Notes: a model not told the origin generated them from the sequence alone. Counted from the stretch's first letter, positions 1 through 10,676 are shown. The stretch: DNA of 64,000 bases from Achromobacter sp. Bel (GCF_012928505.1 NZ_JABBJN010000003.1:124001-188000); one strand, 5' to 3'. Made by a program: numbers and translations.

Positions 1-860
1 AGCCCTATGCCAGCTCGGCGTCGGGAGCGGGCCCGAACATGCCGCTTGCAGCCACCCAGCCCGAGCGTTTCGCCGCCTTCATCCGCTATCCCAGCCCTGA
101 AACGAACTACAGTGCTTCCAATACGTTTCCCTATACGGGCGCGCGCCTGAACGACAACCTGGAGCGATACACCTATCGTGTGGCGTCCGGCGAAACCGGC
201 GATTCGCTACCGTTGACCCGTCTGCCCTATCCCGACGTATCGCCGTTCTTTCCGATCCTTGGGAAAAGGGAAGCGACGATGCTCAGGCACCTCTATTTCC
301 ACTACCCCGACCATGTGGAGGTTGCGCCCGCGCTGCAACGTCTGGCGGGTATGACGGAGCAACAGTTGGACGGCAAGAAGCTGAAAGGGCTGGTGTTGTT
401 CAAGGCCCAGAACTACACGCCAAACGGTATCGCCCGGCTGGAGATCAATGGGCGGACGCTGGATGTCGGTGAACGCGCACTCGCGTCGGTTGCGCCGCTA
501 CCCGCCACCTGCCACGACTACGCCTACCCGGTGGGCGAGGCATTCATGGATCTGGACCAACCGTTGACCGTGCGCTGGCAAACGGTGGATGCGCCGCAGA
601 TCTGGCAGACGGCCACGTTGCAGGTTCCCGCATTCCGCCAACCTGGACGGATCGACGGGGAATCGACGCTACTGCGTGTCCAACTCTATTTCCTGCCGGA
701 CGGCACCGTCGAGGGCGAACGTTTTGTCGAGGTCCGCCAGTCTCGCAATCAGTTGGCCATACGCGCGACCGGCGTGCCCGCGCGGGCGGCCGCTTATGCC
801 GGCTGCGGCGGCGCCTTCAGTGCGTTCAATCCACAAACGGTGAAGCTGCTGGCTGACTAA
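1..860 (+). CDS. hypothetical protein, probably 5'-partial
   Basis: The reading frame is open to the left edge of the window. The first ATG is at 39 (273 residues from there) but no ribosome binding site precedes it. The residues encoded before it (PYASSASGAGPN) look like the low-complexity linker that follows a lipoprotein or export signal, so the true start may lie outside the window. The protein has no motif I recognise and no membrane segment. It contains two cysteines, near residues 167 and 254 counted from the ATG. It reads toward nicR but sits 88 bp away and shows no evident functional link to it. Confidence 0.7.
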   Translation, partial: PYASSASGAGPNMPLAATQPERFAAFIRYPSPETNYSASNTFPYTGARLNDNLERYTYRVASGETGDSLPLTRLPYPDVSPFFPILGKREATMLRHLYFHYPDHVEVAPALQRLAGMTEQQLDGKKLKGLVLFKAQNYTPNGIARLEINGRTLDVGERALASVAPLPATCHDYAYPVGEAFMDLDQPLTVRWQTVDAPQIWQTATLQVPAFRQPGRIDGESTLLRVQLYFLPDGTVEGERFVEVRQSRNQLAIRATGVPARAAAYAGCGGAFSAFNPQTVKLLAD

Positions 861-948
861 TTTTCGGTTCTGGCAAAACCCGCTACCGCTCAAACCGTGT
901 ACCGTTGATAAAAGTCATGATATTCAACGCAGCACTTCAGATAGGCTT

Positions 949-1416
949 ATGCGCACTATGAAAGGCAAGTCCTCGTCCACGAAGGATGGCTATTTGTTTT
1001 CTGATCAGATAGGTCACCTGCTGCGGCGGGTCTATCAGCGGCATACCGCCCTATTCCAGCAGTACATTCCCGACTCCCAACTCACCGCGGCGCAGTTCGT
1101 CGTGCTGTGTTCGGTGCGGGACCATGGCGCGAGCTCGCTGGCTGATCTGGTCAAGGCAACGGTCATCGACCAGGCCACCGTGCGCGGCGTGGTCGACCGG
1201 TTGAAGCAGCGCGAACTGGTCCAGGTGGACCACGACCCCATCGACCGCCGTAAGGTCGTCATCAATCTGACGCCCATCGGGCAGGAACTGGTTGCGCAGA
1301 TGGAGCCGTTCGCCAAGCAGATCACCGAAAGCACGTACGGCAACCTGAACCCCGCCGAGCGCCTGGCGCTGGATTTTCTGCTGACCAAAATGCTGAACGG
1401 CGACGAACAGGCTTAA
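949..1416 (+). CDS. nicR: MarR-family repressor of nicotinate catabolism (NicR/BpsR-like)
   Basis: A 155-residue MarR protein with the usual all-helical dimer and winged helix: helix-turn-helix around residues 65-90 and a wing with DPIDRRKVVINLT. Its place at the edge of a full nic cluster and its general likeness to NicR of Pseudomonas putida and BpsR of Bordetella identify it. In those organisms the protein represses nic genes and is released by 6-hydroxynicotinate. I infer the same here. ATG 949 is preceded only by a weak AGG; ATG 958 is an alternative start without a better site. It converges on nicT, with a 63-bp gap holding a hairpin. Confidence 0.93.
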   Translation: MRTMKGKSSSTKDGYLFSDQIGHLLRRVYQRHTALFQQYIPDSQLTAAQFVVLCSVRDHGASSLADLVKATVIDQATVRGVVDRLKQRELVQVDHDPIDRRKVVINLTPIGQELVAQMEPFAKQITESTYGNLNPAERLALDFLLTKMLNGDEQA

Positions 1417-1443
1417 GGCCCGTTCGCCGCCGTTGCGCATTCA

Positions 1444-1462
1444 GCCTGGCAATGCGCCAGGC
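1444..1462. terminator. hairpin between convergent nicR and nicT
   Basis: A perfect 7-bp inverted repeat GCCTGGC / GCCAGGC around AATGC lies in the 63-bp gap between two convergent genes. No clear T-tract follows on either strand, so terminator function is inferred from position only. Confidence 0.4.
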
Positions 1463-1479
1463 GATCAATCAAGCCCGGA

Positions 1480-2796
1480 TCACTCCAGCGCGCGGTTGCG
1501 CGATTCCACGTCCACCGACCAGATGGCGACGGCACCCGCCACCAGCATGCTGGACAGCACGACCAGCGACAGCGTGAAGTGGCTGCTCATGATGGGTGCG
1601 ATGATGGCCGGCGCAAACAACCCGCCAAAACGCGCCACGGCGCCCGCCATGCCCATGCCGCTTGCGCGCAGGTCGGTCGGGTACACCTCGGGCGTGAAGG
1701 CGTACAAGGCGCCCCACGTGCCCAGCAACGAGAAGCTCATCAACAAGGTGGAACCGATCACGACCGCCGGCGACGTGCCCAGGCTGTACAGCATGCACCC
1801 CACGGCGCTCAGGATCAGGAAGCCAACCAGCGTGGGCTTGCGGCCCCACCGTTCCACCCCATAGGCCGACAGCGCGAAGCCGGGCAACTGCACCAGCGCC
1901 AGCAGCACCAGGAATTCCTGGCCTCGCATGAAAGCGAAGCCTTCGGTGCTGAGCTTGACGGGCAGATAGACGAAGACGCCGTAGTAGGCGATGGAGATCA
2001 GCGCCCATGCCAGGAACAGCCCGATGCTGCGGCGGCGGTAACTCGGCGAGAACAGCGCGAACATCGATTTGTGCACCGGAACTTCCGGCTGCAGGTGGGG
2101 AAGATCGACGTCGCGGCGGTTGACCCGCGCCACGCGCTCCAACACTTTGCGCGCCTGATCCGACTTGCCGTTCCGGTTCAGATACATCGGTGATTCCGGA
2201 ATATAGAAGCGCAGCACCACGCCGATCAGGGCGGGCAGCCCGGTCACGAAGAAGATCACGCGCCATGCGTCATCGCCCCAGGAGGCTGCGGCAAGCGCCA
2301 GCAGCGCCAGGAAAATGGTGCCCACGGCCCAGAACGATTCCAGCAGCACCAGCCAGCGGCCGCGACGGTCGCTGGGCAGGAATTCCGCCATCATCGTGTA
2401 ATCCACAGGCAGCGTGCCGCCCACGCCGATGCCCGTCAGGAAACGCAGGAACAGCAACCATGTGAACTCCGGCGCGAAAGCCGATGCCACGCCGGCGCAG
2501 GCGTCGATGACCACGGCGATCATCAGGACCGGACGGCGCCCGATGCGGTCGGCCATCCGGCCAAAGACGAACGCGCCGATCAACATGCCGATGAAGAAGA
2601 ACGTGCCGCTCTGCAATGCCTGCGGCACGGTGATGCCGAAGGTCTTGGCGATAGAGGGCGCACTGAACCCGATCGACAGCACCTGCATGGCGTCCGCCAT
2701 CCAGACCAGGCCGAATATCACGAACAACCGGTACTGGAACTTGCCGACACCTGCCACCTGAATGGCCTTGTCCACTGAAACCAATGAAGCTGACAT
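1480..2796 (-). CDS. nicT: MFS nicotinate/6-hydroxynicotinate permease NicT
   Basis: A 438-residue major facilitator protein of the aromatic acid:H+ symporter type with 12 predicted membrane spans. The loop 2-3 signature GRMADRIGRRP and the central signature near EFLPSDRRGRW are present. The start at 2796 follows AAGGGG at about 10 nt; an upstream in-frame start at 2838 would add 14 residues with no better site. It is the last gene of the leftward nicC-nicA-nicB-nicT operon, 62 bp after nicB. That position supports a role in pyridine-carboxylate uptake. The substrate is inferred from context, not from sequence. Confidence 0.9.
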   Translation of the reverse strand: MSASLVSVDKAIQVAGVGKFQYRLFVIFGLVWMADAMQVLSIGFSAPSIAKTFGITVPQALQSGTFFFIGMLIGAFVFGRMADRIGRRPVLMIAVVIDACAGVASAFAPEFTWLLFLRFLTGIGVGGTLPVDYTMMAEFLPSDRRGRWLVLLESFWAVGTIFLALLALAAASWGDDAWRVIFFVTGLPALIGVVLRFYIPESPMYLNRNGKSDQARKVLERVARVNRRDVDLPHLQPEVPVHKSMFALFSPSYRRRSIGLFLAWALISIAYYGVFVYLPVKLSTEGFAFMRGQEFLVLLALVQLPGFALSAYGVERWGRKPTLVGFLILSAVGCMLYSLGTSPAVVIGSTLLMSFSLLGTWGALYAFTPEVYPTDLRASGMGMAGAVARFGGLFAPAIIAPIMSSHFTLSLVVLSSMLVAGAVAIWSVDVESRNRALE

Positions 2797-2858
2797 AGAT
2801 GAAAAACCCCTTGTTGTGATCAACACAAACTGCTGCACGCGTTGTGGCCGCGCTTCCT

Positions 2859-5825
2859 TTAGTTCAGCTCCGCGTGCTCGCGCAGCCTGCTAATCGTGTC
2901 CGTCGGGTCTGGCCAGGGGTCTTTGCCTGGCGCATGGCGTTCCCGCAAATAGCCGACCAAATCCGCAATCTGCCTGTCGTCCAGCGCGTCCTTGAACCCC
3001 GGCATGTAGCCCAGCTCGTCATTGGCGGGCGTCTGGATGCCGTTGAGGATCACCTGGATCAGGTTGTCGGGCGTTGCGGCATGCAAATTGGTGTTCGAGC
3101 TCAACAGGGGCTTCACGCCGAACAGCGTGGGACCGCTACCGGCTTCGTGGCAGACGGCGCACGCGTTCTGATAGACGCGCTCGCCGTTCGCGCGGCGGCC
3201 CTGAAGAGACTGGATCGTGGCGGCTGGCACCGATTGCGCAGCCGGGGCGGGTGCCGACGATTCCGGCCTGGCCACGGCAGCATCCGCCGCTTGCGGCAGG
3301 TCCAGCAAATACGTGGTGATGGCCTTCACGTCGCTGTCGGGCAATTCGGCCAAGCCGTGGATCACCGGCGCCATCGGGCCGGCCGCCACGCCGTGACGGG
3401 GCGAGTAGCCCGTGCGCAGGTACTGGAACAATTCGTCGCCCGTCCAGGCGCGGGCGCCCGTGGCCAACTGGTTCAGCGCGGGCGCGCTCCAGCCTTCGGC
3501 CTCGCCGCCCGCCAGGTAGTTCACGCCCGTCTTCTCTGCGCCCAGGCGGTTGCGGGGCGAGTGGCACGCCGCGCAATGGCCGGCGCCTTGCACCAGATAC
3601 GCGCCACGCAACCATTCCGCGCTGCGCGACGGATCCGGCGTGAACGGTCGAGCATCATGGAACAACGCATTCCAACCCGCTAGTAGCGGACGGAAATTGA
3701 AGGGGAACGCCAGCTGCGTCTTGGGCGCTTCGGCGCGCACGGCGGGTTGCGACATCAGATAGCCGTACAACGCCTGCATGTCCGCGTCACTCAGCTTGGC
3801 GTAGGCCGTGTACGGAAACGCCGGGTACAGCTGCCGCCCGTCCTGATGGACGCCTTGGCGCATGGCGCGTTCGAACGCGGGGTACGACCACCGGCCGATG
3901 CCGGTATCGTTGTCGGGCGTGATGTTGGTGGTGTAGATCGTGCCGAATGGCGTGTCCAACGCCAACCCGCCCGCGTTGGCCTTGCCGCCAGGCGCGGTAT
4001 GGCACGCGATGCAATCGCCGGCAGCCGCCACCAGGCGCCCGCGCTCGATTGCGCGCATGGAATACAGCGATACATCCGGACCCGCCGTCAGCGGCAGCGC
4101 GGGCTTCATTGGCCACAGCGCAACGGCCATTCCTGCCACGCCCGCCATGCCGGCCGCCAGCCAACCCCAACTCCGCGCCAACGGATTGCGCGGCCGCCCG
4201 GCACGACGGCCTGCCAGCGCCAGCCGCAGCTGTTCCGTGTCAAACGGCGCTTGCCGCAGGCGCACACCGGTGGCGTCCTGGATGGCGTTGGCGATGGCGG
4301 CCGCGGCGGGCAGCGTCACGACGCCGTCCAAGCCCAACTGCCCCTGCGTCACCACGCCGTCGGCGGGAGCGTTGCGGGACAGTCCCTTTTGCCCCTCGTG
4401 CCTGCTTAGCGTACCGCCGTGTTCGTCGACGGCGTTCGCCCCCGGGCGGGTCCAGTCATCGAACGCGGGCGGCCCTGCCAACAGGCGGCGCGCGTTGGCC
4501 AGCAACCACGGGGTCTGTTGCTCGATTTGAGGCAGGACCGGGGCGCTCTGCGCCGGCTGCAACTGCTGACTGTCGTGCCCCGCCACCACTCGCGTCACCT
4601 CGACCCGGCCCGTCTGAGGCTGCACGGCGACTTCGGCCACCCAGGCGCTCCACACCATGCGGGTAGCGCCGGCTTCGTCCATGCACTGCACTTGGGCGGC
4701 GGCGAACCCGGCCCCCCGCAACGTGCCGATTCCTGGCACGTCCTCATCGTCCGCAGCGGGCAGATCCGCCCTTGCCACCACTTGACGCGCCAGCGCCAGC
4801 CCTTGCCCCTCGGGCATGTGCCGCAACCGCCACGCCACCGGATCTTCACCCTGGGCCAAGGCCTGTTCGTGCCACAGGCTTTCCTCGGCGAACACCTGCG
4901 CCGCATTCAACTCGTCCACGCTGGCGTGCAGCGGCCGGGACGGCCCCTTGCTGGCCTGCACCGCCACCTCACTGCGCACCGTCGCCTGCGCGGATGCGCG
5001 GGCGTGTCCGGGCTGGCTCAACAGCCGCGCCAGGCTGGGCCGCATCGCCCAGGGCGCCTCCGACCACAACCCCGTGGACGGCGCCTGATTGGGATCAACC
5101 CCAGACACCTGGGTGGCTGAATCCAAGGCGGCTTCCGAGGGCGCCGCCGACTGCGACACATGCAGCACCAGTTCATCCGCCGCCCCGGCATCGCAGGCCA
5201 CGCAGACCGGCCGGCCTGCCGCCTGCGAAAGCAGCGCCGCGTCGGCCGCGGCATCCAGCAAGTCCAGCGGATGCGGCGGGTTGGGTTCGGTTGCGGCGGT
5301 GCCGCCGGCCCCCATGACCGTCAGCCGTATCGCCGCCTCGGGTTGGTGCAGCAACGCGGACAGCTCGCGCCGCAGTTGTTGTTGAACCTCTTGCGTGCAG
5401 GCCGGCAGCCACACGCCGGTATGCCCGTTCACGCTCCATGCCGTGACCCGCGCGCGCCCGTTGGATTCGCCCGACGGCAGGCGCAAGCTGTAGCGACGTT
5501 GATCAGCCCCGGACGCAGACACGCGCGGTGCCTCGGTCGGATCCAACGCTTGCCAGACCGGGGCCAATTCCACTGCCGCTTGCCGGGCATACAGCGGCGT
5601 GACCGCCACGACGCCCGCGAAGTGGTCATGCCGCACCGTCGCGACCACGCCGGCCAAGGCGCGGACTTCAGCCAGGCGCACGCTCAGCAACCGGCTTCCG
5701 CGATAGCGCGTGCCGTCCCAGGCCAATTCGGGGGGACGCAGGGCGATGCCGTGCAGCAGATCAGCAGGCAGAGCAAGCGTCGGGCCGGCGTTTGCCAAGG
5801 CCGCGTCGAAAGCGTTCGCGCTCAT
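2859..5825 (-). CDS. nicB: nicotinate dehydrogenase triheme cytochrome c subunit with degenerate molybdopterin-type domain
   Basis: A 988-residue protein that overlaps nicA by ATGA. Residues 1 to about 545 resemble the C-terminal two thirds of a xanthine-dehydrogenase-family molybdenum subunit, ending in LPAAAAIANAIQDATG. However, the N-terminal portion with the G-x-V-D-L-G-T-G block is missing, and so is the GxGE motif carrying the catalytic glutamate. A membrane segment follows near residues 555-580. Three heme c sites come next: CIACH (Cys605), CAACH (Cys751) and CAVCH (Cys889). It should be anchored with its hemes in the periplasm, passing electrons from nicotinate hydroxylation to the respiratory chain. 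In P. putida NicB, as I recall it, an active molybdenum domain and cytochromes share one chain. Here catalysis probably belongs to the product of 11403-13718. Confidence 0.9.
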   Translation of the reverse strand: MSANAFDAALANAGPTLALPADLLHGIALRPPELAWDGTRYRGSRLLSVRLAEVRALAGVVATVRHDHFAGVVAVTPLYARQAAVELAPVWQALDPTEAPRVSASGADQRRYSLRLPSGESNGRARVTAWSVNGHTGVWLPACTQEVQQQLRRELSALLHQPEAAIRLTVMGAGGTAATEPNPPHPLDLLDAAADAALLSQAAGRPVCVACDAGAADELVLHVSQSAAPSEAALDSATQVSGVDPNQAPSTGLWSEAPWAMRPSLARLLSQPGHARASAQATVRSEVAVQASKGPSRPLHASVDELNAAQVFAEESLWHEQALAQGEDPVAWRLRHMPEGQGLALARQVVARADLPAADDEDVPGIGTLRGAGFAAAQVQCMDEAGATRMVWSAWVAEVAVQPQTGRVEVTRVVAGHDSQQLQPAQSAPVLPQIEQQTPWLLANARRLLAGPPAFDDWTRPGANAVDEHGGTLSRHEGQKGLSRNAPADGVVTQGQLGLDGVVTLPAAAAIANAIQDATGVRLRQAPFDTEQLRLALAGRRAGRPRNPLARSWGWLAAGMAGVAGMAVALWPMKPALPLTAGPDVSLYSMRAIERGRLVAAAGDCIACHTAPGGKANAGGLALDTPFGTIYTTNITPDNDTGIGRWSYPAFERAMRQGVHQDGRQLYPAFPYTAYAKLSDADMQALYGYLMSQPAVRAEAPKTQLAFPFNFRPLLAGWNALFHDARPFTPDPSRSAEWLRGAYLVQGAGHCAACHSPRNRLGAEKTGVNYLAGGEAEGWSAPALNQLATGARAWTGDELFQYLRTGYSPRHGVAAGPMAPVIHGLAELPDSDVKAITTYLLDLPQAADAAVARPESSAPAPAAQSVPAATIQSLQGRRANGERVYQNACAVCHEAGSGPTLFGVKPLLSSNTNLHAATPDNLIQVILNGIQTPANDELGYMPGFKDALDDRQIADLVGYLRERHAPGKDPWPDPTDTISRLREHAELN

Positions 5826-6343
5826 CGTGGGGAATCTTCCGCAGCGCGCGCCGCGCGCAATTGCACGGCCCGCAACGCCGCTTGCATGATTTCCACGTGC
5901 GTGCCGCAGCGGCACAAGTTGTGGTGCAGTTCGCTGCGCAGGACTTGTTCCGTGGGGCAGGGATCGCGGCGCAGCAGGGCTTCCACCGTCATGATCATTC
6001 CGTTCAGGCAATAGCCGCACTGCGCCGCCTGGCAGTCGATGAACGCTTGCTGGGTCGGCCCTGGATGCTGCCGCGTGCCCAGCCCTTCCAGCGTGGTCAC
6101 GGCCCGCCCCTGCGCCGCCCTGACCGGGATCACGCAAGAGCGCGCCGCCACGCCGTCGATCAGCACCGTGCAAGCGCCGCATTCGCCCAGGCCACAGCCG
6201 TACTTGGGGCCGTTGAGCTCCAGGTCATTGCGCAGCACATGCAGCAGCGCCGTATCGGGCGCTGCCGGCACGTCGTGTGCGCATCCGTTGACCGTCAAGC
6301 GGATCGGAGGCGGGGCGTTGCTTGGAGTGACTGAGGATCCCAT
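5822..6343 (-). CDS. nicA: nicotinate dehydrogenase small subunit, two [2Fe-2S] clusters
   Basis: A 173-residue iron-sulfur subunit of the xanthine dehydrogenase family. The plant-type ferredoxin cluster motif is CGLGECGACTV with a fourth cysteine in AARSC. The second cluster motif is CQAAQCGYC with CRCG further on. It carries electrons from the molybdenum centre to the cytochrome subunit during oxidation of nicotinate to 6-hydroxynicotinate. The length fits the family when the ATG at 6343 is used; upstream in-frame sequence looks non-coding. Its stop overlaps the start of the cytochrome subunit (ATGA), implying translational coupling. It lies 112 bp after nicC in the same operon. Confidence 0.95.
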   Translation of the reverse strand: MGSSVTPSNAPPPIRLTVNGCAHDVPAAPDTALLHVLRNDLELNGPKYGCGLGECGACTVLIDGVAARSCVIPVRAAQGRAVTTLEGLGTRQHPGPTQQAFIDCQAAQCGYCLNGMIMTVEALLRRDPCPTEQVLRSELHHNLCRCGTHVEIMQAALRAVQLRAARAAEDSPR

Positions 6344-6455
6344 GGGCGTGACGCGTGGCTGCAGGTTGAAAGGGTGAAAGGTTGCCGCTACGCGGGCCGG
6401 GGAGCAAGCCCCTTCTTTTTCGGAAGCCCGTTTCCGGCCGGCGCAGCGGAAAACA

Positions 6456-7718
<1,263 letters not shown>

Positions 7719-7720
7719 TT

Positions 7721-7738
7721 ATGAAGTACACACTTCAT
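7721..7738. promoter_or_regulatory. candidate NicR operator, 18-bp palindrome
   Basis: Perfect 7-bp arms ATGAAGT / ACTTCAT around ACAC. Size and symmetry suit a MarR dimer. It lies 108 bp upstream of the nicC start. Assignment to NicR is inference. Confidence 0.5.
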
Positions 7739-7739
7739 T

Positions 7740-7753
7740 TTTTGATATCAAAA
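7740..7753. promoter_or_regulatory. 14-bp perfect palindrome next to the first operator candidate
   Basis: TTTTGATATCAAAA, perfectly self-complementary and one base from the preceding 18-bp palindrome. It may be a second half of a composite operator. Confidence 0.4.
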
Positions 7754-7803
7754 TTTTCAATCCTCGCGTAAACCCGAAGGCAGAGCGCCAAAATAGTGCA
7801 TGT

Positions 7804-7825
7804 TTTTCACCGCATTAGGTGAAAA
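7804..7825. promoter_or_regulatory. 22-bp inverted repeat, operator candidate
   Basis: Perfect 8-bp arms TTTTCACC / GGTGAAAA with a 6-base spacer, 108 bp upstream of nicE. It is the strongest symmetric element in the intergenic region. The bound factor is unknown; NicR is the obvious local candidate. Confidence 0.5.
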
Positions 7826-7874
7826 CCACTACGAAAACCAGGCTGGCTATCTGCCTCGCTCTTTGCAAGAATAG

Positions 7875-7886
7875 AGCGTATACGCT
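7875..7886. promoter_or_regulatory. 12-bp palindrome close to nicE
   Basis: AGCGTATACGCT, perfectly self-complementary, 47 bp upstream of the nicE start. At that distance a bound repressor would cover the promoter or leader. Confidence 0.4.
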
Positions 7887-7932
7887 TCTTTTGAATTTAT
7901 CGGAAACCCTAGTCCCACCCCCAAGGCACCCC

Positions 7933-8709
7933 ATGACGAAGAATTTTCGAATCGGCCAGATCGTCCCCAGTTCCAACACGACCATGGAAACCGAAGTCCC
8001 CGCGATGCTGCAGGCGCATTCGTCGCTTCGGCCCGAGGACCGCTTCACCTTCCACTCCAGCCGGATGCGCATGAAGAAGGTGCAAAAGGAAGAGCTGGCG
8101 GCCATGGATGCCGAAAGCGACCGCTGCGCGCTGGAACTCAGCGACGCGCGGGTCGACGTGCTGGGCTACGCCTGCCTGGTGGCCATCATGGCCATGGGTC
8201 GGGGCTACCACCGCGTCTCGCAGAAGCGCCTGTCTGAACGCACCGCCGAAAACGGCGCGGCCGCGCCCGTCATCACCAGCGCCGGCGCCCTGGTCGACGC
8301 GCTGCACGTCATGGGCGCGAAAAAGATCGCGCTGGTCGCCCCCTACATGGTGCCGCTGACCGAACTGGTCATGGACTACATCGCCGCTGAAGGCTTCGAG
8401 ATCGTCGACTGGCGCGCGCTGGAAATCCCCGACAACCTGGAGGTGGGCCGCCACGATCCCGCCCGCCTGCCCGGCATCGTCGCCGGCATGAACGTGGCCG
8501 ACGCCGACGTGATCGTGCTGTCCGCCTGCGTGCAAATGCCGTCGCTGCCCGCCGTGTCGCAAGTCGAGGCCGAAACCGGCAAGCCCGTGTTGACGGCCTC
8601 CATCGCCACCACCTACGCCATCCTGAAAGCGCTGGGCCTGGACCCTGTCGTGCCCGGCGCGGGCGCCCTGCTCTCCGGCGCATACCCCTATTCCAGGAAC
8701 CCGCAATGA
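7933..8709 (+). CDS. nicE: maleate cis-trans isomerase NicE
   Basis: A 258-residue Asp/Glu racemase superfamily protein. The two family cysteines are present: Cys81 in GYACLVAIMAMG and Cys199 in VLSACVQMPSLP. It turns maleate into fumarate, the last step of nicotinate breakdown, feeding the TCA cycle. ATG 7933 follows AAGG by six bases and matches the usual family N-terminus (RIGQIVPSSN); the open frame upstream to 7819 is not family-like. It is the first gene of the rightward operon, and its stop overlaps the nicD start as ATGA. Confidence 0.95.
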   Translation: MTKNFRIGQIVPSSNTTMETEVPAMLQAHSSLRPEDRFTFHSSRMRMKKVQKEELAAMDAESDRCALELSDARVDVLGYACLVAIMAMGRGYHRVSQKRLSERTAENGAAAPVITSAGALVDALHVMGAKKIALVAPYMVPLTELVMDYIAAEGFEIVDWRALEIPDNLEVGRHDPARLPGIVAGMNVADADVIVLSACVQMPSLPAVSQVEAETGKPVLTASIATTYAILKALGLDPVVPGAGALLSGAYPYSRNPQ

Positions 8710-9557
8710 ACCACGCAGCCAGCACCTACCCCGCCAGTACCTACCTCTACGGCGGCCACGTCCACGCCAACGGCATCCGCCAGCACTATCTACGCTATGG
8801 CGGTAACGCCGGCGAACGCGCCAAACGCCTGGCCGTCATCGTCATCCCCGGCATCACCAGCCCCGCCGTGACGTGGGGTTTCGTGGCCGAACACCTGGGC
8901 CGCCAATTCGATACCTATGTGCTGGACGTGCGCGGACGCGGGCTGTCGGCGTCCGGCCCCGGCCTGGACTACGGCCTGGACGCGCAAGCGGCCGACGTGA
9001 CGGGCTTCGCCCAGGCGCTGGGGCTGGAACAGTACGCGCTGGTCGGCCACTCCATGGGTGGGCGCATCGCCGTCCGCGCCGCCAGCAAGAAGCCCGAGGG
9101 CCTGGCGCGCCTGGTCATCGTCGACCCGCCGGTATCCGGCCCGGGGCGCCGCGCCTACCCCGCCAACCTGGCCTGGTACGTGGATTCCATCCGCCAGGCC
9201 ACCCATGGCATGACCGCCGAAGACATGCTGGCGTTCTGCCCCACCTGGACGGACACGCAGCGCCAACTGCGCGCCCAGTGGCTGCACACCTGCCATGAGC
9301 CGGCCATCGTCCAGAGCTTCGAGGATTTCGGGCGTGACGACATCCATGCGGACCTGCCCGGCATCGCCGTGCCCCTGCTGCTGATGACCGCGGAAAAGGG
9401 CGGCGTCGTGGGCGACGACGACGTCGCCGAATGGCAAAGCCTGGCGCCGCAGACCGAGCACCTGCGGGTGCCCGGCGCGGGCCACATGATTCCCTGGGAC
9501 AACGAAGCCGGGTTCTACGCCGCCTTCGGCGACTTCCTCGGCCACCCGGTGGACTGA
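8706..9557 (+). CDS. nicD: N-formylmaleamate deformylase NicD
   Basis: A 283-residue alpha/beta hydrolase. The nucleophile elbow GHSMGG gives Ser116, and the catalytic histidine is His260 in GAGHMIPWDN. It hydrolyses N-formylmaleamate, the ring-opening product, to maleamate and formate. Its start is overlapped by the nicE stop, so the two are probably translationally coupled. It is followed after 45 bp by nicX. Confidence 0.93.
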   Translation: MNHAASTYPASTYLYGGHVHANGIRQHYLRYGGNAGERAKRLAVIVIPGITSPAVTWGFVAEHLGRQFDTYVLDVRGRGLSASGPGLDYGLDAQAADVTGFAQALGLEQYALVGHSMGGRIAVRAASKKPEGLARLVIVDPPVSGPGRRAYPANLAWYVDSIRQATHGMTAEDMLAFCPTWTDTQRQLRAQWLHTCHEPAIVQSFEDFGRDDIHADLPGIAVPLLLMTAEKGGVVGDDDVAEWQSLAPQTEHLRVPGAGHMIPWDNEAGFYAAFGDFLGHPVD

Positions 9558-9602
9558 ACCACCGCCACCCGCCCCCCACTCCGCCGCCCTAAAGGAACGC
9601 CC

Positions 9603-10676
9603 ATGTCCGTCAGCGATATCGACCTGATCCACGCCTGGAAGCAGGTGCTTGCGCTCTCCCGGCTTGAAGCCGGCCAGACTGTCACCGTGCTTACCGGCGC
9701 CGACACGCATCCGCAAACCTTGCGCTGCGCCATCGCCGCCGCCACCGACATGGGCGCCCGCGTCAACAGGCTGGACCTGCCGCCCGTCAACGCCGACAAG
9801 TCCATCAGCCGCGACGCCCTCGCCTATCTGGGCACCACGCCGCTGACCGGCAACCCCGCCGCCATCGCGGCGCTGACGGCCAGCGACCTGGTGCTGGACC
9901 TGATGACGCTGCTGTTTTCACCGGAACAGCACCAGATCCTGCAGACCGGCACCAAGATCCTGCTGGCGATCGAGCCGCCCGAAGTGCTGTGCCGGCTGGT
10001 GCCCACCGAAGCGGACCGCACACGCGTGCAGGCCGCCGCACGCCGGATCGAGGCCTCGCGCCAGATGCGCATCACATCCGCGGCCGGCACCGACCTGCGT
10101 TGCCAACTGGGGGATTTTCCGGCGATCTCCGAATACGGTTTCGTGGACCAGCCCGGCCGCTGGGACCACTGGCCCAGCGGCTTCGTGCTGACCTGGCCCA
10201 ACGAAGGCCAAAGCGAAGGGCGCGTCGTGCTGGACCGCGGGGACATCCTGCTGCCCATGAAAGACTACGTGACCGAGCCGATCGAACTCGTCATCGAAAA
10301 AGGCTACGTCACCCGCATCAACGGCGGCCTGCAGGCCGACATCCTGAACGAATACATGGCCGCCTACGAAGACCCCGAGGCCTATGCCGTGTCCCACATT
10401 GGCTGGGGCCTGCAACCGCGCGCCCAGTGGTCCATGCTGGCCCACTACAACAAGGAAGCCCACATCGGCATGGACGCCCGCGCCTTCGAAGGCAACTTCC
10501 TGTGGTCCATGGGCCCCAACAACGAAGCCGGCGGCAGCCGCAGCACTGCCTGCCACATCGACATTCCGATGCGCCATTGCAGCGTGGCGCTGGACGACCA
10601 CCCGGTCGTGATCAACGGCGTCGTCCAGGACGAATCGGGATTGGCCCGCGCCGCCCGCCGCAAGGAAAGCAAATGA
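9603..10676 (+). CDS. nicX: 2,5-dihydroxypyridine 5,6-dioxygenase NicX
   Basis: A 357-residue mononuclear Fe(II) extradiol-type dioxygenase of the family related to M29 peptidases, unrelated to the usual extradiol enzymes. The three residues reported as iron ligands in P. putida NicX fall at identical positions here: His265 (SHIGWG), and His318 and Asp320 (CHIDIP). It opens the ring of 2,5-dihydroxypyridine to N-formylmaleamate. AAGGA sits seven bases before the ATG. The stop overlaps the nicF start (ATGA). Confidence 0.95.
   Translation: MSVSDIDLIHAWKQVLALSRLEAGQTVTVLTGADTHPQTLRCAIAAATDMGARVNRLDLPPVNADKSISRDALAYLGTTPLTGNPAAIAALTASDLVLDLMTLLFSPEQHQILQTGTKILLAIEPPEVLCRLVPTEADRTRVQAAARRIEASRQMRITSAAGTDLRCQLGDFPAISEYGFVDQPGRWDHWPSGFVLTWPNEGQSEGRVVLDRGDILLPMKDYVTEPIELVIEKGYVTRINGGLQADILNEYMAAYEDPEAYAVSHIGWGLQPRAQWSMLAHYNKEAHIGMDARAFEGNFLWSMGPNNEAGGSRSTACHIDIPMRHCSVALDDHPVVINGVVQDESGLARAARRKESK

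Noticed and set aside
2811-2828. TTGT...TGATCA...ACAA near-palindrome upstream of nicT
   Set aside because: Two mismatched positions in the middle of each arm, and it sits inside the operon beside the nicT ribosome binding site. Too weak to call an operator.
6380-6435. Hairpin GGGG-AGCAA-GCCCC followed by a T-rich run between nicC and nicA
   Set aside because: The T-run is on the plus strand, while the operon here is transcribed on the minus strand, so it would not terminate nicC transcripts.
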